A DNA stretch of 46,920 bases from Acidimicrobiaceae bacterium (GTDB lineage Bacteria; Actinomycetota; Acidimicrobiia; Acidimicrobiales; Aldehydirespiratoraceae): contig VYCW01000116.1 of NCBI GenBank assembly GCA_009843735.1, forward strand, positions 1 through 46,920, written 5' to 3'. Shown one piece after another: positions 1-8,060 of this stretch. Under the pieces are notes generated by a model. It was given only the letters and a program-made list of their open reading frames with translations, was not told the origin of the DNA and ran no database searches. The translations under genes were made by a program, and so were the position numbers. Positions within the stretch are counted from its first letter, which is position 1. The number at the start of each line of letters is the position of its first letter.

Positions 1-733
1 CCCGGTAGGCGTCGAGGGTCTCGGCCAGGGCGGTGCGGGCGCCGTCGACGCCCTGCGCGGCCCGCGAGGCGGTGTCGAACACGTCGGAGAACCGCCGCCG
101 TCCCAAGTCCGACACCAGCGGTGAGGTCGAGTGGCGCACCACGTCGAGCGCCTCCCGCTGGGGATGCACCACCCGGCGCAGCTTGGCCACGTCGGCCCGC
201 ACCGCAGTGATCTCGATCAGGAAGTCGGCGTCGGCGCTGAGGGCCAGCTCGATCAGCTCCTCGTTGCGGTCGTCGAACACCTCCAGGACCGACACCAACC
301 GGCGGGTGGCCACGTCGGCCAGCCGGGCCATGGTCTCGTCGGGCCCGCCAGCGGCCACCTCGGGACGGCACAGCACGCCCTCCCAGAGCGCCTCGACCGA
401 CGGCGAGCGCTGGTCGTGGACGGTGACGAGCCGGCGCTCGGATAGGAAGCAGTCGAGTTCGTAGGTCTCGATCCGGTCCTCGGCCAGCGCATGCAGCACG
501 ACCAGCAGGAACGTGCCGAAGTCGTCGACCTTGGGAAGGTCGATGTCCTCCACCGCGTCCCGCAGCGCCAGGGCGTCGAACCCCATCTGCTCGACGAGTT
601 CGGCGAGCTCGTCGTGATCGTCGGGACCCGCGGTGATGTCGATCCACACCCAGCCCGCCTCAGGCAGTGCTCCGGAGGGCTCAACCTCTACCGCGCACCG
701 GCCCGGCTCGAAGTGCACCGCGCGCTGCAGCAT
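1..733 (-). CDS. corA: CorA-family metal ion transporter, N-terminal part (runs off the window)
   Basis: Reading the minus strand from an ATG at 733 gives an open frame with no stop down to base 1, about 244 residues. It is acidic and helical, with segments such as WVWIDITAGPDDHDELAEL near residue 30, DLPKVDDFGTFLLVVLHAL near residue 75 and RRLVTVHDQRSPSVEALW near 105. This is the cytoplasmic funnel domain of CorA magnesium/cobalt channels (PF01544). The two C-terminal membrane helices and the GMN selectivity motif would lie outside the window, so transport competence cannot be judged. An in-frame GTG directly precedes the ATG and another lies at 751, so the start is uncertain by a few codons. 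It follows the SDR/DUF2867 gene by about 45 nt on the same strand and may be co-transcribed with it. Family assignment is firm; the ion is not. Confidence 0.85.
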   Translation of the reverse strand, partial: MLQRAVHFEPGRCAVEVEPSGALPEAGWVWIDITAGPDDHDELAELVEQMGFDALALRDAVEDIDLPKVDDFGTFLLVVLHALAEDRIETYELDCFLSERRLVTVHDQRSPSVEALWEGVLCRPEVAAGGPDETMARLADVATRRLVSVLEVFDDRNEELIELALSADADFLIEITAVRADVAKLRRVVHPQREALDVVRHSTSPLVSDLGRRRFSDVFDTASRAAQGVDGARTALAETLDAYR

Positions 734-777
734 CACCAGTGATGTTCGCACACCGACCGCACCGACTGGATGACCCG

Positions 778-2307
778 TCAGCCGCTGGTGCGTCCCGCCG
801 GTCGGGCTCGAGCCGGCCGCTCCTGGGCGGCCCGCAACAGGCCGGCGAGGAGCCTTCGCCAGATCACCGCGTGGGGCAGCAGCAACAGCCACCAGTAGGC
901 CCGCCCGGCGATGCCGCGGGGATGGAAGCGGGCCCGCTGCTGAAGCACGGTCGCGCCGTCGACGCCGCCGTTGCCGTCGCCGTCGCTGGACACCTGCCAC
1001 TCGAGCCAAGCCTCGCCAGGCAGCTTCATCTCGGCCCTAAGGCGCAGCAGCCACGGCGGGTCATGCACCTCCACCCGGAAGAAGTCGAGGGCGTCGCCCA
1101 CCCGCAGCTCGTCGGGGTGGCGCCGGCCCCGGCGCATGCCGACGCCGCCGAGGAGCTTGTCGACCCAGCCCCGGGCCGCCCAGAGCCGGTCGCCGAAGTA
1201 CCAGCCCCGGTCGCCACCCACTCCCGACACCGCGGCGAACACCGCTTCGGGTGATGCCCCGGTGCGGGCGGTCCGTACATCCTCCAGGACGGTGCCGCCG
1301 GACCAGTCGGGATCCTGGGGCATGGGCGAGGCCGGAGTCGGTGCGGGCGCGCTGTCGATCCAGCTGGTCGAGACGTCGAGGTCCTGCACCTGCGACAGGG
1401 CACGGCGCAGCGCCTCGTCGAACGGCAGCGTCCGGCGAGTCCCGAACAGCGCCGCCGCGGGGTCGGGGTCGGTCACCACCACGTCGTTGCGCAGGCTGTC
1501 GACCAGCGGCCGGGCCAGCCCGATGGGCAGGGGCGTGACCAGGTTCACCCAGTGCGACGACAGCCGGGGGGTGAGCACGGGCACGCCCAGGATCAGGCGG
1601 CGCCGCAGCCCGGCCACCGCCGCGTAGCGCTCCATCATCTCCCGGTAGGTGAGCACGTCGGGGCCGCCGATCTCAATGCGCTGGCTGCCGGCGGCCGGCG
1701 AGTCGAGGGCAGCCACCAGGCTGTGCAGCACATCGGCGATGGCGATCGGCTGGCAGCGGGTGCGGGTCACCCACCGGGGGCAGACCATCACCGGCAGCAC
1801 CTCGACCAGGCAGCGCAGCATCTCGAAGGAGGCACTGCCCGAGCCGATAATGACCGCGGCCCGCAGTTCGGTGACGGGAACGGAGCCCGATTCGAGGAGC
1901 CGGCCGACCTCGTGGCGGCTGGCCAGATGGTGCGACAGGGCTAGTGGATCTTCGCCGCCCAGTCCCCCGAGGTAGACGAGGCGCCCCACGCCGGCCTCCT
2001 GGGCGGCCACACCGGTGTTGTGCGCCCCGGCCCGGTCGGCTTGCTCGAAATCCTTGGCGTGGCCCATGGCGTGGACGAGGTAGTAGACGGCGTCGAGCCC
2101 CTCGAACCCCCGGCGCAGCGACGCCTGGTCGAGCACGTCGGCTTCGGCCACCTCCACCTCGGCTCGCCAGGCCACACCGTCGAGCCGTCCGGGTGCTCGG
2201 GCCAGGCACCGCACCCGGTGCCCGGCGTCGAGCAGGGCCGGGACCAGTCTCCCGCCCACATACCCGGTGGCGCCGATCACGCCGACGTTCAAGCCAGCCT
2301 GCTTCAT
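778..2307 (-). CDS. Atypical SDR NAD(P)-binding protein with C-terminal DUF2867 domain
   Basis: The product has 509 residues. The N-terminal ~300 residues are a Rossmann-fold atypical short-chain dehydrogenase: VGVIGATGYVGGRLVPALL near residue 8 is the dinucleotide-binding loop, followed by DVLDQASLRRGFEGLDAVYYLVHAM. The C-terminal ~170 residues, beginning near VRTARTGASPEAVFAAVSG and including RGWYFGDRLWAARGWVDKL, match DUF2867. This SDR plus DUF2867 architecture is common in actinobacteria, where it is annotated as a nucleoside-diphosphate-sugar epimerase-like protein of unknown substrate. No classical YxxxK pair is evident, so it may be a non-catalytic NAD(P) binder or a quinone-reductase-like protein. 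The ATG at 2307 has a good GGAGG ribosome site 5 nt upstream. It is divergent from the flavin hydroxylase gene at 2437. Confidence 0.88.
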   Translation of the reverse strand: MKQAGLNVGVIGATGYVGGRLVPALLDAGHRVRCLARAPGRLDGVAWRAEVEVAEADVLDQASLRRGFEGLDAVYYLVHAMGHAKDFEQADRAGAHNTGVAAQEAGVGRLVYLGGLGGEDPLALSHHLASRHEVGRLLESGSVPVTELRAAVIIGSGSASFEMLRCLVEVLPVMVCPRWVTRTRCQPIAIADVLHSLVAALDSPAAGSQRIEIGGPDVLTYREMMERYAAVAGLRRRLILGVPVLTPRLSSHWVNLVTPLPIGLARPLVDSLRNDVVVTDPDPAAALFGTRRTLPFDEALRRALSQVQDLDVSTSWIDSAPAPTPASPMPQDPDWSGGTVLEDVRTARTGASPEAVFAAVSGVGGDRGWYFGDRLWAARGWVDKLLGGVGMRRGRRHPDELRVGDALDFFRVEVHDPPWLLRLRAEMKLPGEAWLEWQVSSDGDGNGGVDGATVLQQRARFHPRGIAGRAYWWLLLLPHAVIWRRLLAGLLRAAQERPARARPAGRTSG

Positions 2308-2423
2308 GCGAGCCTCCCGCGTCCGGTCTCGATGCCGGGTTCATGGCCGGATGGGCCCGAACATAACGGCCCGGACTCTCGGTGGGATCGCGAACCGGCG
2401 GCAGGCGGGTCGGGTTGGCGCTC

Positions 2424-2429
2424 TAGATT
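2424..2429 (+). promoter_or_regulatory. Probable -10 box (TAGATT) of a leaderless promoter
   Basis: TAGATT fits the actinobacterial TANNNT -10 pattern and ends 7 nt before the GTG start at 2437. No Shine-Dalgarno sequence lies between them, so transcription probably begins at or next to the start codon. No clear -35 is visible. The assignment rests on spacing and consensus only. Confidence 0.45.
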
Positions 2430-2436
2430 GGGCTGT

Positions 2437-3591
2437 GTGACTCATCGGTTGCTGGCTGCGGCCCGCGAGCTGGGGCCCGCCATCAGTGCCCGCTCGGCGG
2501 AGATCGAGGCGCTGGGCACGCTGCCGATGGACCTGGTGGATGAGATCCGGCCGACCGGGGCGTTCCGGATGTGCGTGCCCGCCGACCTGGACGGCCCGGA
2601 GGTGACCGCGGTCGAGAGCCTGGAGATATTCGAGGAGTTCGCCTATCACGACGGCTCGGTCGGCTGGTGTGTGGCCATCGCGGCCACGACGTCGCTGCTG
2701 GCGTCGTACCTGCCCGACCCTCACGCCGCCGCCCTGTTCGGCGATCCCTCCGCCATCGGCGGGGGGTTCGTGATGCCCCGGGGCCGGGCCGTGCCCACCG
2801 AGGGAGGGCTGCGGGTATCGGGGCGCTGGCAGTGGGGCTCGGGCACCAAGCACTGCACCACCGTCGGGGGCGGATGCCGTGTGGTCGGTCCCGACGGGCA
2901 GCCCGAGCCCCGCGACGATGGTCTGGCCGTGCCGTTCGTGTTCATGGATCCCAGCGACATCACCTTCATCGAGACGTGGGACGTGGCCGGGTTGGCCGGG
3001 ACCGGCTCGGTCGATTTCGAGGCTCGTGACGTGTTCGTTCCCGAGGGCCGCTGGGTGCAGATCGGCGCGGGTGGTCCGGTCCGGGACAACGCCTGGTCCC
3101 GGTTCTCGTTCTACGGGCTGCTGGCCTGCGGGGTGGCCTCGGCCGCGGTGGGAATCGCCCGCCGCTCGATCGACGAGCTGGTGGAGTTGTCCGGGGCGAG
3201 GAAGCCCCAGGGCAGCACCCGGACCCTGGCCGAGCGGGCCACCACCCAGGCCGGCGTGGCCGAGGCCGAGGCGAGGCTGGCCGCGGCGTGGGGGCTGATG
3301 CTCGACGCGGTGGACGGCACCTGGCAGAGCGCGCTGGCGGGTCAGCCCTCGACGGTCGATCAGAAGCGACGGATCCGGCTGGCCGCCACCCACGCCACCC
3401 AGACCGCGGCCGGCGTGGCCGCGTCGATGTTCACCGCTGCGGGCGGGGCCGCCGTGTATCGCACCAGCCCGGTCCAGCGCTGCTTCCGGGACGCTGCGGT
3501 GGCCGCCCAGCACGCCATGGTGGCGCCCCGCACGATGGAGACCGCGGGGCGGCTGCGGATGGGGCTCCCCACCGACACCACCACGCTGTGA
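2437..3591 (+). CDS. Acyl-CoA dehydrogenase-like flavin hydroxylase (group D monooxygenase type)
   Basis: The product has 384 residues and resembles the acyl-CoA dehydrogenase fold as used by two-component flavin hydroxylases such as HsaA and HpaB-type enzymes. Seen in the sequence: an all-helical N-terminus (LLAAARELGPAISARSAEIE), a central beta domain with GRWQWGSGTKHCTTVGGGC near residue 128, and a helical C-terminal domain ending in RCFRDAAVAAQHAMVAPRT, typical of the Acyl-CoA_dh_2 domain. Such proteins oxygenate an aromatic or polycyclic substrate with reduced flavin supplied by a partner reductase; no reductase is visible nearby. GTG 2437 is chosen because homology starts there and a TANNNT box sits 7 nt upstream; the frame stays open further upstream but overlaps the divergent gene. 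It is followed 45 nt later by an F420-type oxidoreductase gene. The substrate is unknown. Confidence 0.82.
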   Translation: MTHRLLAAARELGPAISARSAEIEALGTLPMDLVDEIRPTGAFRMCVPADLDGPEVTAVESLEIFEEFAYHDGSVGWCVAIAATTSLLASYLPDPHAAALFGDPSAIGGGFVMPRGRAVPTEGGLRVSGRWQWGSGTKHCTTVGGGCRVVGPDGQPEPRDDGLAVPFVFMDPSDITFIETWDVAGLAGTGSVDFEARDVFVPEGRWVQIGAGGPVRDNAWSRFSFYGLLACGVASAAVGIARRSIDELVELSGARKPQGSTRTLAERATTQAGVAEAEARLAAAWGLMLDAVDGTWQSALAGQPSTVDQKRRIRLAATHATQTAAGVAASMFTAAGGAAVYRTSPVQRCFRDAAVAAQHAMVAPRTMETAGRLRMGLPTDTTTL

Positions 3592-3595
3592 CCCG

Positions 3596-3634
3596 CCGCT
3601 GTGATCCGCTGCTGCCCGCTGTGATCCGCTGCTG
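3596..3634 (+). repeat. Two tandem 19-bp direct repeats, period 20
   Basis: CCGCTGTGATCCGCTGCTG occurs at 3596-3614 and again, identical, at 3616-3634. It fills the gap between the flavin hydroxylase stop and the next ATG at 3637. It is probably a local slippage duplication; a binding site for a regulator is possible but unsupported. Confidence 0.8.
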
Positions 3635-3636
3635 AC

Positions 3637-4542
3637 ATGGTCGCCGTCGGACTGAGCCTGCCGTGGGGTCTGTGGGGGCTGCCGCCGGGTGAGCAGCGGG
3701 CCTTGCTGGGCCGGATCGCCGATGCCGGCATCGACCATGTGTTCACCGCCGACCATGTGAGCTTCCGCGACGGCAGTGGCATGGACGGCCTGGTCACCCT
3801 GGCCGCGCTCAGCGGGCTCGAGCCCCGGCTCGGCCTGCATGTGGGCGTCTACCTGCTGGGGTTGCGCCACCCGATGGTGGCCGCCCGCCAGATCGCCACA
3901 CTGGCCGAGGCCGCGCCCGGACGGCTGACGGTGGGAGTGGGCGTTGGGGGCGACGACCGTCACGAGGTCGAGGTCTGCGATGTCGATCCCTCCACCCGGG
4001 GCCGCCGCACCGATATCGCGCTGGGCCTGGTGCGGGCCCTGCTGGCGGGCGAGACGGTCGACGGCGACGGCGAGTTCTTTCAGTTCCGGGGCGGGAAGAT
4101 CCGTCCCGTGCCCGATCCGGCGGTGCCGCTGGTGGTCGGGGGCCGCAGCGACGCCGCCCTCGAGCGGGCCGGCCGGCTCGGTGACGGGTGGCTGGCCGCC
4201 TGGTGCTCGCCCCGCCGGTTCGCCGAGGGGATTGCGATGGTCGAGACGGCCGGCGCCGGCCGGAAGGTCGACTGGCACCACGGCCTCCAACTCTGGCTCG
4301 GCGTAGGCACCTCGCCCGAGGAGGGCCGATCCCATGTGGCCGAGACAATGGAGCGCTTCTACCGGATGAGCTTTGAGCCCTTCAAGCGCTACACCCCGTG
4401 CGGCACCGCGGCCGGCATCGCCGAGTTCCTCCAGCCTTACGTCGAAGCCGGGGCGACGACGCTGAACCTCACCCCCTGCGGCCCAGACCGCAACACTGAG
4501 ATCGAGGCCGCGGCCGAAGTGAAACGGCTCCTCTGCCCTTAA
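3637..4542 (+). CDS. LLM-class (luciferase-like) F420-dependent oxidoreductase
   Basis: The product has 301 residues and is a single-domain TIM barrel of the bacterial luciferase-like family. It starts with VGLSLPWGLWGLPPGEQRAL, has the GIDHVFTADHVSF strand, and the conserved VGGRSDAALERAGRLGDGW segment near residue 167 that binds the phosphate of the deazaflavin or flavin. The subgroup usually uses coenzyme F420 in actinobacteria, transferring hydride to or from a small organic substrate. F420 rather than FMN is inferred from the subgroup and from the actinobacterial context. ATG 3637 follows the 20-bp repeat directly and has no strong ribosome site, so translation may depend on coupling with the preceding hydroxylase gene. 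The pair may act in one degradative pathway, with the substrate unknown. Confidence 0.88.
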   Translation: MVAVGLSLPWGLWGLPPGEQRALLGRIADAGIDHVFTADHVSFRDGSGMDGLVTLAALSGLEPRLGLHVGVYLLGLRHPMVAARQIATLAEAAPGRLTVGVGVGGDDRHEVEVCDVDPSTRGRRTDIALGLVRALLAGETVDGDGEFFQFRGGKIRPVPDPAVPLVVGGRSDAALERAGRLGDGWLAAWCSPRRFAEGIAMVETAGAGRKVDWHHGLQLWLGVGTSPEEGRSHVAETMERFYRMSFEPFKRYTPCGTAAGIAEFLQPYVEAGATTLNLTPCGPDRNTEIEAAAEVKRLLCP

Positions 4543-4623
4543 CCGAGCAGCATTGGCGGTTGTTTTAGAATATTTTCATGTTATTGAGTTGCAAGCTGGG
4601 CGAGAGCGACTAAGGTGGGCGTC

Positions 4624-4878
4624 GTGGAGACTCTCGTTCAGGTAGTGACCGTTGCGCTGGCCGTCGTCGCCATCATCTGGCACCAGCAGCGAACCATCGA
4701 CAAACTGCGGGACGGCGCGCTTGAGAAGCTCAGAACAGATGTCGCGGCCAACGGGCAGCGGCTGGCCCGGATCGAGGGCTTCCTCGGCATCGGTATGCCT
4801 GACGCGGCCGCGTCTCAGGCGGCTGGCGCCACACCGGAGAAGCAGCATCCGGAAGTCGAGGAGCCCAACTCGACCTAG
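4624..4878 (+). CDS. Small single-pass membrane protein, unknown function
   Basis: The product has about 84 residues. A hydrophobic segment (residues ~4-20, TLVQVVTVALAVVAIIW) is followed by a basic, helical stretch (HQQRTIDKLRDGALEKLRTD) and a polar tail. The layout suggests an inner-membrane anchor with a short cytoplasmic coiled-coil. GTG 4624 is preferred because AAGGTGG lies 5 nt upstream; a GTG at 4615 in the same frame would add three residues. Its TAG stop shares the CTAG at 4875-4878 with the stop of the convergent sensor gene, so the two transcripts must overlap. I do not recognise a family. The preceding ~70 bases are unusually AT-rich and may hold the promoter. Confidence 0.6.
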   Translation: METLVQVVTVALAVVAIIWHQQRTIDKLRDGALEKLRTDVAANGQRLARIEGFLGIGMPDAAASQAAGATPEKQHPEVEEPNST

Positions 4879-7800
4879 CTTGAGGCCGCGGTGCGAGCGA
4901 TTGTGAGCCACTCGTCTACTCGGGTGCGGTTGTCCTGGATCCACCGGACGGCCAGGTCGCCGGGGTGGGCGCCCTCGAGTTGCGCGACGTTGGCCTGCGA
5001 GACTTCGAGGGGTGTGAGCTTCACCGCCTCGAACAAGGCTCGCGCCACCGGGTTGGCTTCCAGGAACGCGGTATTGGCCGTGACCAGGATGTGCCCTGCG
5101 AGCCAGCCGATGGGGCACTTGCCATCGGGCCGGTCAGCGGCCGAAGGGCACTGGTCGGGTCCGATCGACACCAAGCCGCCGGTGCCGTCGGGGCCGCGCT
5201 GTCCGAACTCCTCGCCGCGCTCGAAGCCTGTGGGGTTGGAGTCGTCGAGGATGTTCTCGACGCCCAACCAGTACACGTTGTCGCCGGGGCGTAGCACGGT
5301 GATGTAGAGAGACGGGGCCCACGTGTAGACAACCATCGGGACCCCTCCGTCGACGTCCTGTCTAGCCAACTCGAAGTCGGCGTCGTAGTCCCCGATGATC
5401 TGGATGATGTTGTCCCAGCCCGAGAACGCGATCATGTTCTCGATGATGTCGTCGCAGGTCCAGAACCCGTCGCAGCCGTAAATCTCGGCCTTGCCGTTGC
5501 CGGGCACGTGATCGGTGGCGTCGTAAGCGGCCAGCGCCTCGGCATTGTTGTTGAGGTCGTCCATGGTGTACGCGCCGTAGGCGTCGGCGAAGGACTTGGT
5601 CACCAGGAAGCCCTGCAGGACGCCGTCGAACAGCATCTCGCCCACCACGCTCAGGTGGTCACCCACCCGCGACCCGTCGGGCAGCTCGACGTCGTGCCAC
5701 TCGTAGTGGCCCGGGTACCAACTGTTCGCCCAGAAGTCCATGTCCTCCAGAGCCATCGCGGTGTAGGCGTCGCTCGGGCTCATCTCCAGCCCAGCCGGAT
5801 CAGACACCCTGTAGCCGAGCTCCTCCAACAGCAGCTTGAACAGCGCTGCCTGGAAGTAGCCCTGGTACCAGTCGGCCCGACCGGCCAGCACCGTCACACC
5901 CTCACCCGGCCGCACGGTCCCGACACCGTCGTCGGCTTCAAGCTCCGGCTGCTCCGGCACCGGCTCCGGCTCGGGCTCGGGCTGCTTTGGTTCGGGGTCG
6001 GGGGCGACGGGCCTCACCCAGCGGACCCCAGCAGGCGGTAGCCGCGGACCCCAGCAGGCGATGGTGTCATCCGTTGCTATGGCACAGCTGTGGTACGAGC
6101 CAGCGCCGACGGCCTTGTAGGTGCCAGACGGCGCGTCGACCAGCCCGGCGTCGTCGGCTCCCCAGCAGACGATCGCACCGTCAGTTGCCACCGCGCAGCT
6201 GTGCCGGTAGCCGGCAGAGACGGCAACGTAGGTGCCAGACGGCGCGTCGACCACCCCTGAGTGGTTGGCGTTCCAGGGGTCGCGCCCTGAGCACGTGATC
6301 GAGCCGTCGGTGGCTAGAGCACAGTTGTGGGCCGTGCCCGCGGAGACAGCGGCAAAGGTTCCAGCCGGCGAGTCGAGCGCGCCGAAGACATCATCCCCCC
6401 AGCAGACGATGGTGTCGTCGACGGCTATGGCGCAGTTGTATGACGGGCCGGCAGAGACAGCCTTGTACGCGCCAGCCGGCGCTGCGGCCTGCCCGGCGTC
6501 GTTGTCCCCCCAGCAGACGATGGCACCGTCAGTTGCCACCGCGCAGCTGTGCCGATCGCCGACGGAGACGTCGATGTAGTTTCCGGCTGGCGGGTCGGCT
6601 CGCCCAGCCAATCCCCAGCAGACGATGCTTTCGTCGGCAGCTACGGCGCAACTCCGGGTCCCGCCAGCAGACACGGCCTTGTAGGCGCCGACCGGTGAGT
6701 CGATCGAACCGTGGATGAGTCCCCAGCAGTCGATGGTGTCGTCAGATGCGAGTGCACAGCCATGGATCGAGCCGACGGAGACAGCTCTGTAGGTCCCGGC
6801 CGGAACGTCAAGCAGCCGGAACGCCAACTCGTCTCCCCAGCAGACGACGCTGTCATCGGCCGCTAGGGCACAACTATGGCTCGCGCCGACAGAGACAGCC
6901 TTGTAGACCCCTGCCGGAGCGTCGGCCGCGCCCCAAGCATCGGACCCCCAACAGTTGATCGCGCCGTCGACTGTGAGCCCACAACTGCTGAACTCTCCGA
7001 CCGAGACAGCCTGATAGGCAGCAGCCGGAACGTCGACCGGTTCACCGCTGTGGGACTCCCAGCAGACGACGCTGTCGTCGTTGGCTATGGCGCAGGTACG
7101 GCCCCCGCCGGCAGAGACGGCCCGGTAGGCGCCACCCGGAACGTCAGCCAGACTCGAGCTATCGGCCCCCCAGCAAGTGATGGTGTCGTCGGCTGCAATC
7201 GCACAACTGTGACTCCTGCCGACAGAGACCGCCTTGTAGTCGCCGGCCGGAACGTCATCCAGCCATGAGCTGTCGACTCCCCAGCAGACGATGCTGTCGT
7301 CGACGGCTACGGCGCAGGTGAACGACCCGCCCGCAGAGACAGCCCTATAGGTACCCGCCGGGGCATCAGCTGAGTCTTCGTCTCCCCAGCAGACGATGCT
7401 GTCGTCGACGGCTATGGCGCAACTGTGTGCCGTGCCGGCAGAGACAGCCTTGTATGTGCCAGCCGGCGCGGCGGCCTGCCCCGCATCGTTGAATCCCCAG
7501 CAGACCACGGTGTCGTCGGCAGCCACGGCGCAACTGTGTGACCCGCCGGTAGAGACAGCCTTGTAGGTGTGCTCTGGATCACCCTCCTCTGCGACCGGGG
7601 CCGTCTCAGGCGGCACCGGCTCCTCCGGCGCCTCAGGCGGCACCTGCTCGTCAGGCGGAGCTTCTGTACCTCGATCCGAGGCCCTACTCGGAGCCTCTGT
7701 ACCTCCATCGGGGCTGTCGGGCGTGGCGTGAGACTCTCCCCTCGATTCTTCGGGTCCATCGGTCTCGAATTCGTCGGGCTGCGCCGCGGTGGGATCCGTG

Positions 7801-8060
7801 GTGGCTACCTCGGTGGTGTCTGACGAGGTGACGATCAGGGCACCGATGACAGCCGCGACCGCAGCCACGGCCGCCGCGGCGGCCAGTGCGGGCCATCGAC
7901 GCCCTCTGCGAACCGGCTGAAGGCCTAGTTCCACGATCAGGCCGTCGTCCTCGGATACCGCATCCCTGGTTGGCTCACCGGAGCGAGCGGAACGGGCCTC
8001 GTTAAGCGCGTCGGCGAGAGCGGGCAGTTCTCGGCGGAGTCGGTCTTCGAAGTTGCTCAC
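4875..8060 (-). CDS. Membrane-anchored RCC1-repeat / OpuAC betaine-binding fusion, putative anti-sigma sensor
   Basis: The product has 1061 residues in five parts. (1) Residues 1-56 form a charged cytoplasmic head starting MSNFEDRLRRELPALADAL; no zinc-finger HxxxCxxC is present. (2) Residues ~56-80 are one membrane segment. (3) Residues ~81-165 are an acidic Pro/Glu/Thr linker. (4) Residues 166-679 hold fourteen repeats of 32-42 residues with the pattern YKAVSAG..HSCAIA.DD.I.CWG, short RCC1/BLIP-II-like propeller blades. (5) After a Pro-Glu linker, residues 714-1061 are an OpuAC/ProX-type substrate-binding domain with an aromatic stretch MDFWANSWYPGHYEW and a conserved Cys-rich loop. The domain is normally a free ABC-importer receptor for glycine betaine or choline, but no permease or ATPase of that system is here. 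The start overlaps the ECF sigma gene by ATGA. Role inferred: an extracytoplasmic ligand sensor holding the sigma factor through the N-terminal head. Confidence 0.85.
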   Translation of the reverse strand: MSNFEDRLRRELPALADALNEARSARSGEPTRDAVSEDDGLIVELGLQPVRRGRRWPALAAAAAVAAVAAVIGALIVTSSDTTEVATTDPTAAQPDEFETDGPEESRGESHATPDSPDGGTEAPSRASDRGTEAPPDEQVPPEAPEEPVPPETAPVAEEGDPEHTYKAVSTGGSHSCAVAADDTVVCWGFNDAGQAAAPAGTYKAVSAGTAHSCAIAVDDSIVCWGDEDSADAPAGTYRAVSAGGSFTCAVAVDDSIVCWGVDSSWLDDVPAGDYKAVSVGRSHSCAIAADDTITCWGADSSSLADVPGGAYRAVSAGGGRTCAIANDDSVVCWESHSGEPVDVPAAAYQAVSVGEFSSCGLTVDGAINCWGSDAWGAADAPAGVYKAVSVGASHSCALAADDSVVCWGDELAFRLLDVPAGTYRAVSVGSIHGCALASDDTIDCWGLIHGSIDSPVGAYKAVSAGGTRSCAVAADESIVCWGLAGRADPPAGNYIDVSVGDRHSCAVATDGAIVCWGDNDAGQAAAPAGAYKAVSAGPSYNCAIAVDDTIVCWGDDVFGALDSPAGTFAAVSAGTAHNCALATDGSITCSGRDPWNANHSGVVDAPSGTYVAVSAGYRHSCAVATDGAIVCWGADDAGLVDAPSGTYKAVGAGSYHSCAIATDDTIACWGPRLPPAGVRWVRPVAPDPEPKQPEPEPEPVPEQPELEADDGVGTVRPGEGVTVLAGRADWYQGYFQAALFKLLLEELGYRVSDPAGLEMSPSDAYTAMALEDMDFWANSWYPGHYEWHDVELPDGSRVGDHLSVVGEMLFDGVLQGFLVTKSFADAYGAYTMDDLNNNAEALAAYDATDHVPGNGKAEIYGCDGFWTCDDIIENMIAFSGWDNIIQIIGDYDADFELARQDVDGGVPMVVYTWAPSLYITVLRPGDNVYWLGVENILDDSNPTGFERGEEFGQRGPDGTGGLVSIGPDQCPSAADRPDGKCPIGWLAGHILVTANTAFLEANPVARALFEAVKLTPLEVSQANVAQLEGAHPGDLAVRWIQDNRTRVDEWLTIARTAASS
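6024..7565 (-). repeat. Fourteen in-frame coding repeats (RCC1/BLIP-II-like blades)
   Basis: The DNA encodes 14 consecutive repeats, each about 105-126 bp, with strongly similar codons (for example CCCCAGCAGACGATG recurring on the plus strand). Each carries two cysteines separated by exactly nine residues. Repeat 12 is the longest at 42 residues and is the only one with CSG instead of CW after its second cysteine; repeat 14 is the shortest at 32. Near-identity at DNA level would favour gain or loss of blades by recombination. Confidence 0.9.

Noticed and set aside
2341..4335. Long open frame of 664 codons on the minus strand opposite two plus-strand genes
   Set aside because: Its translation is Gly/Pro/His/Arg-rich without any domain, a typical antisense shadow in GC-rich DNA. 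The plus-strand frames have clear families.
4875..8060. The sensor protein as a plain glycine-betaine importer receptor
   Set aside because: No importer permease or ATPase gene is adjacent, the N-terminus is not a lipoprotein signal, and an ECF gene overlaps its start.
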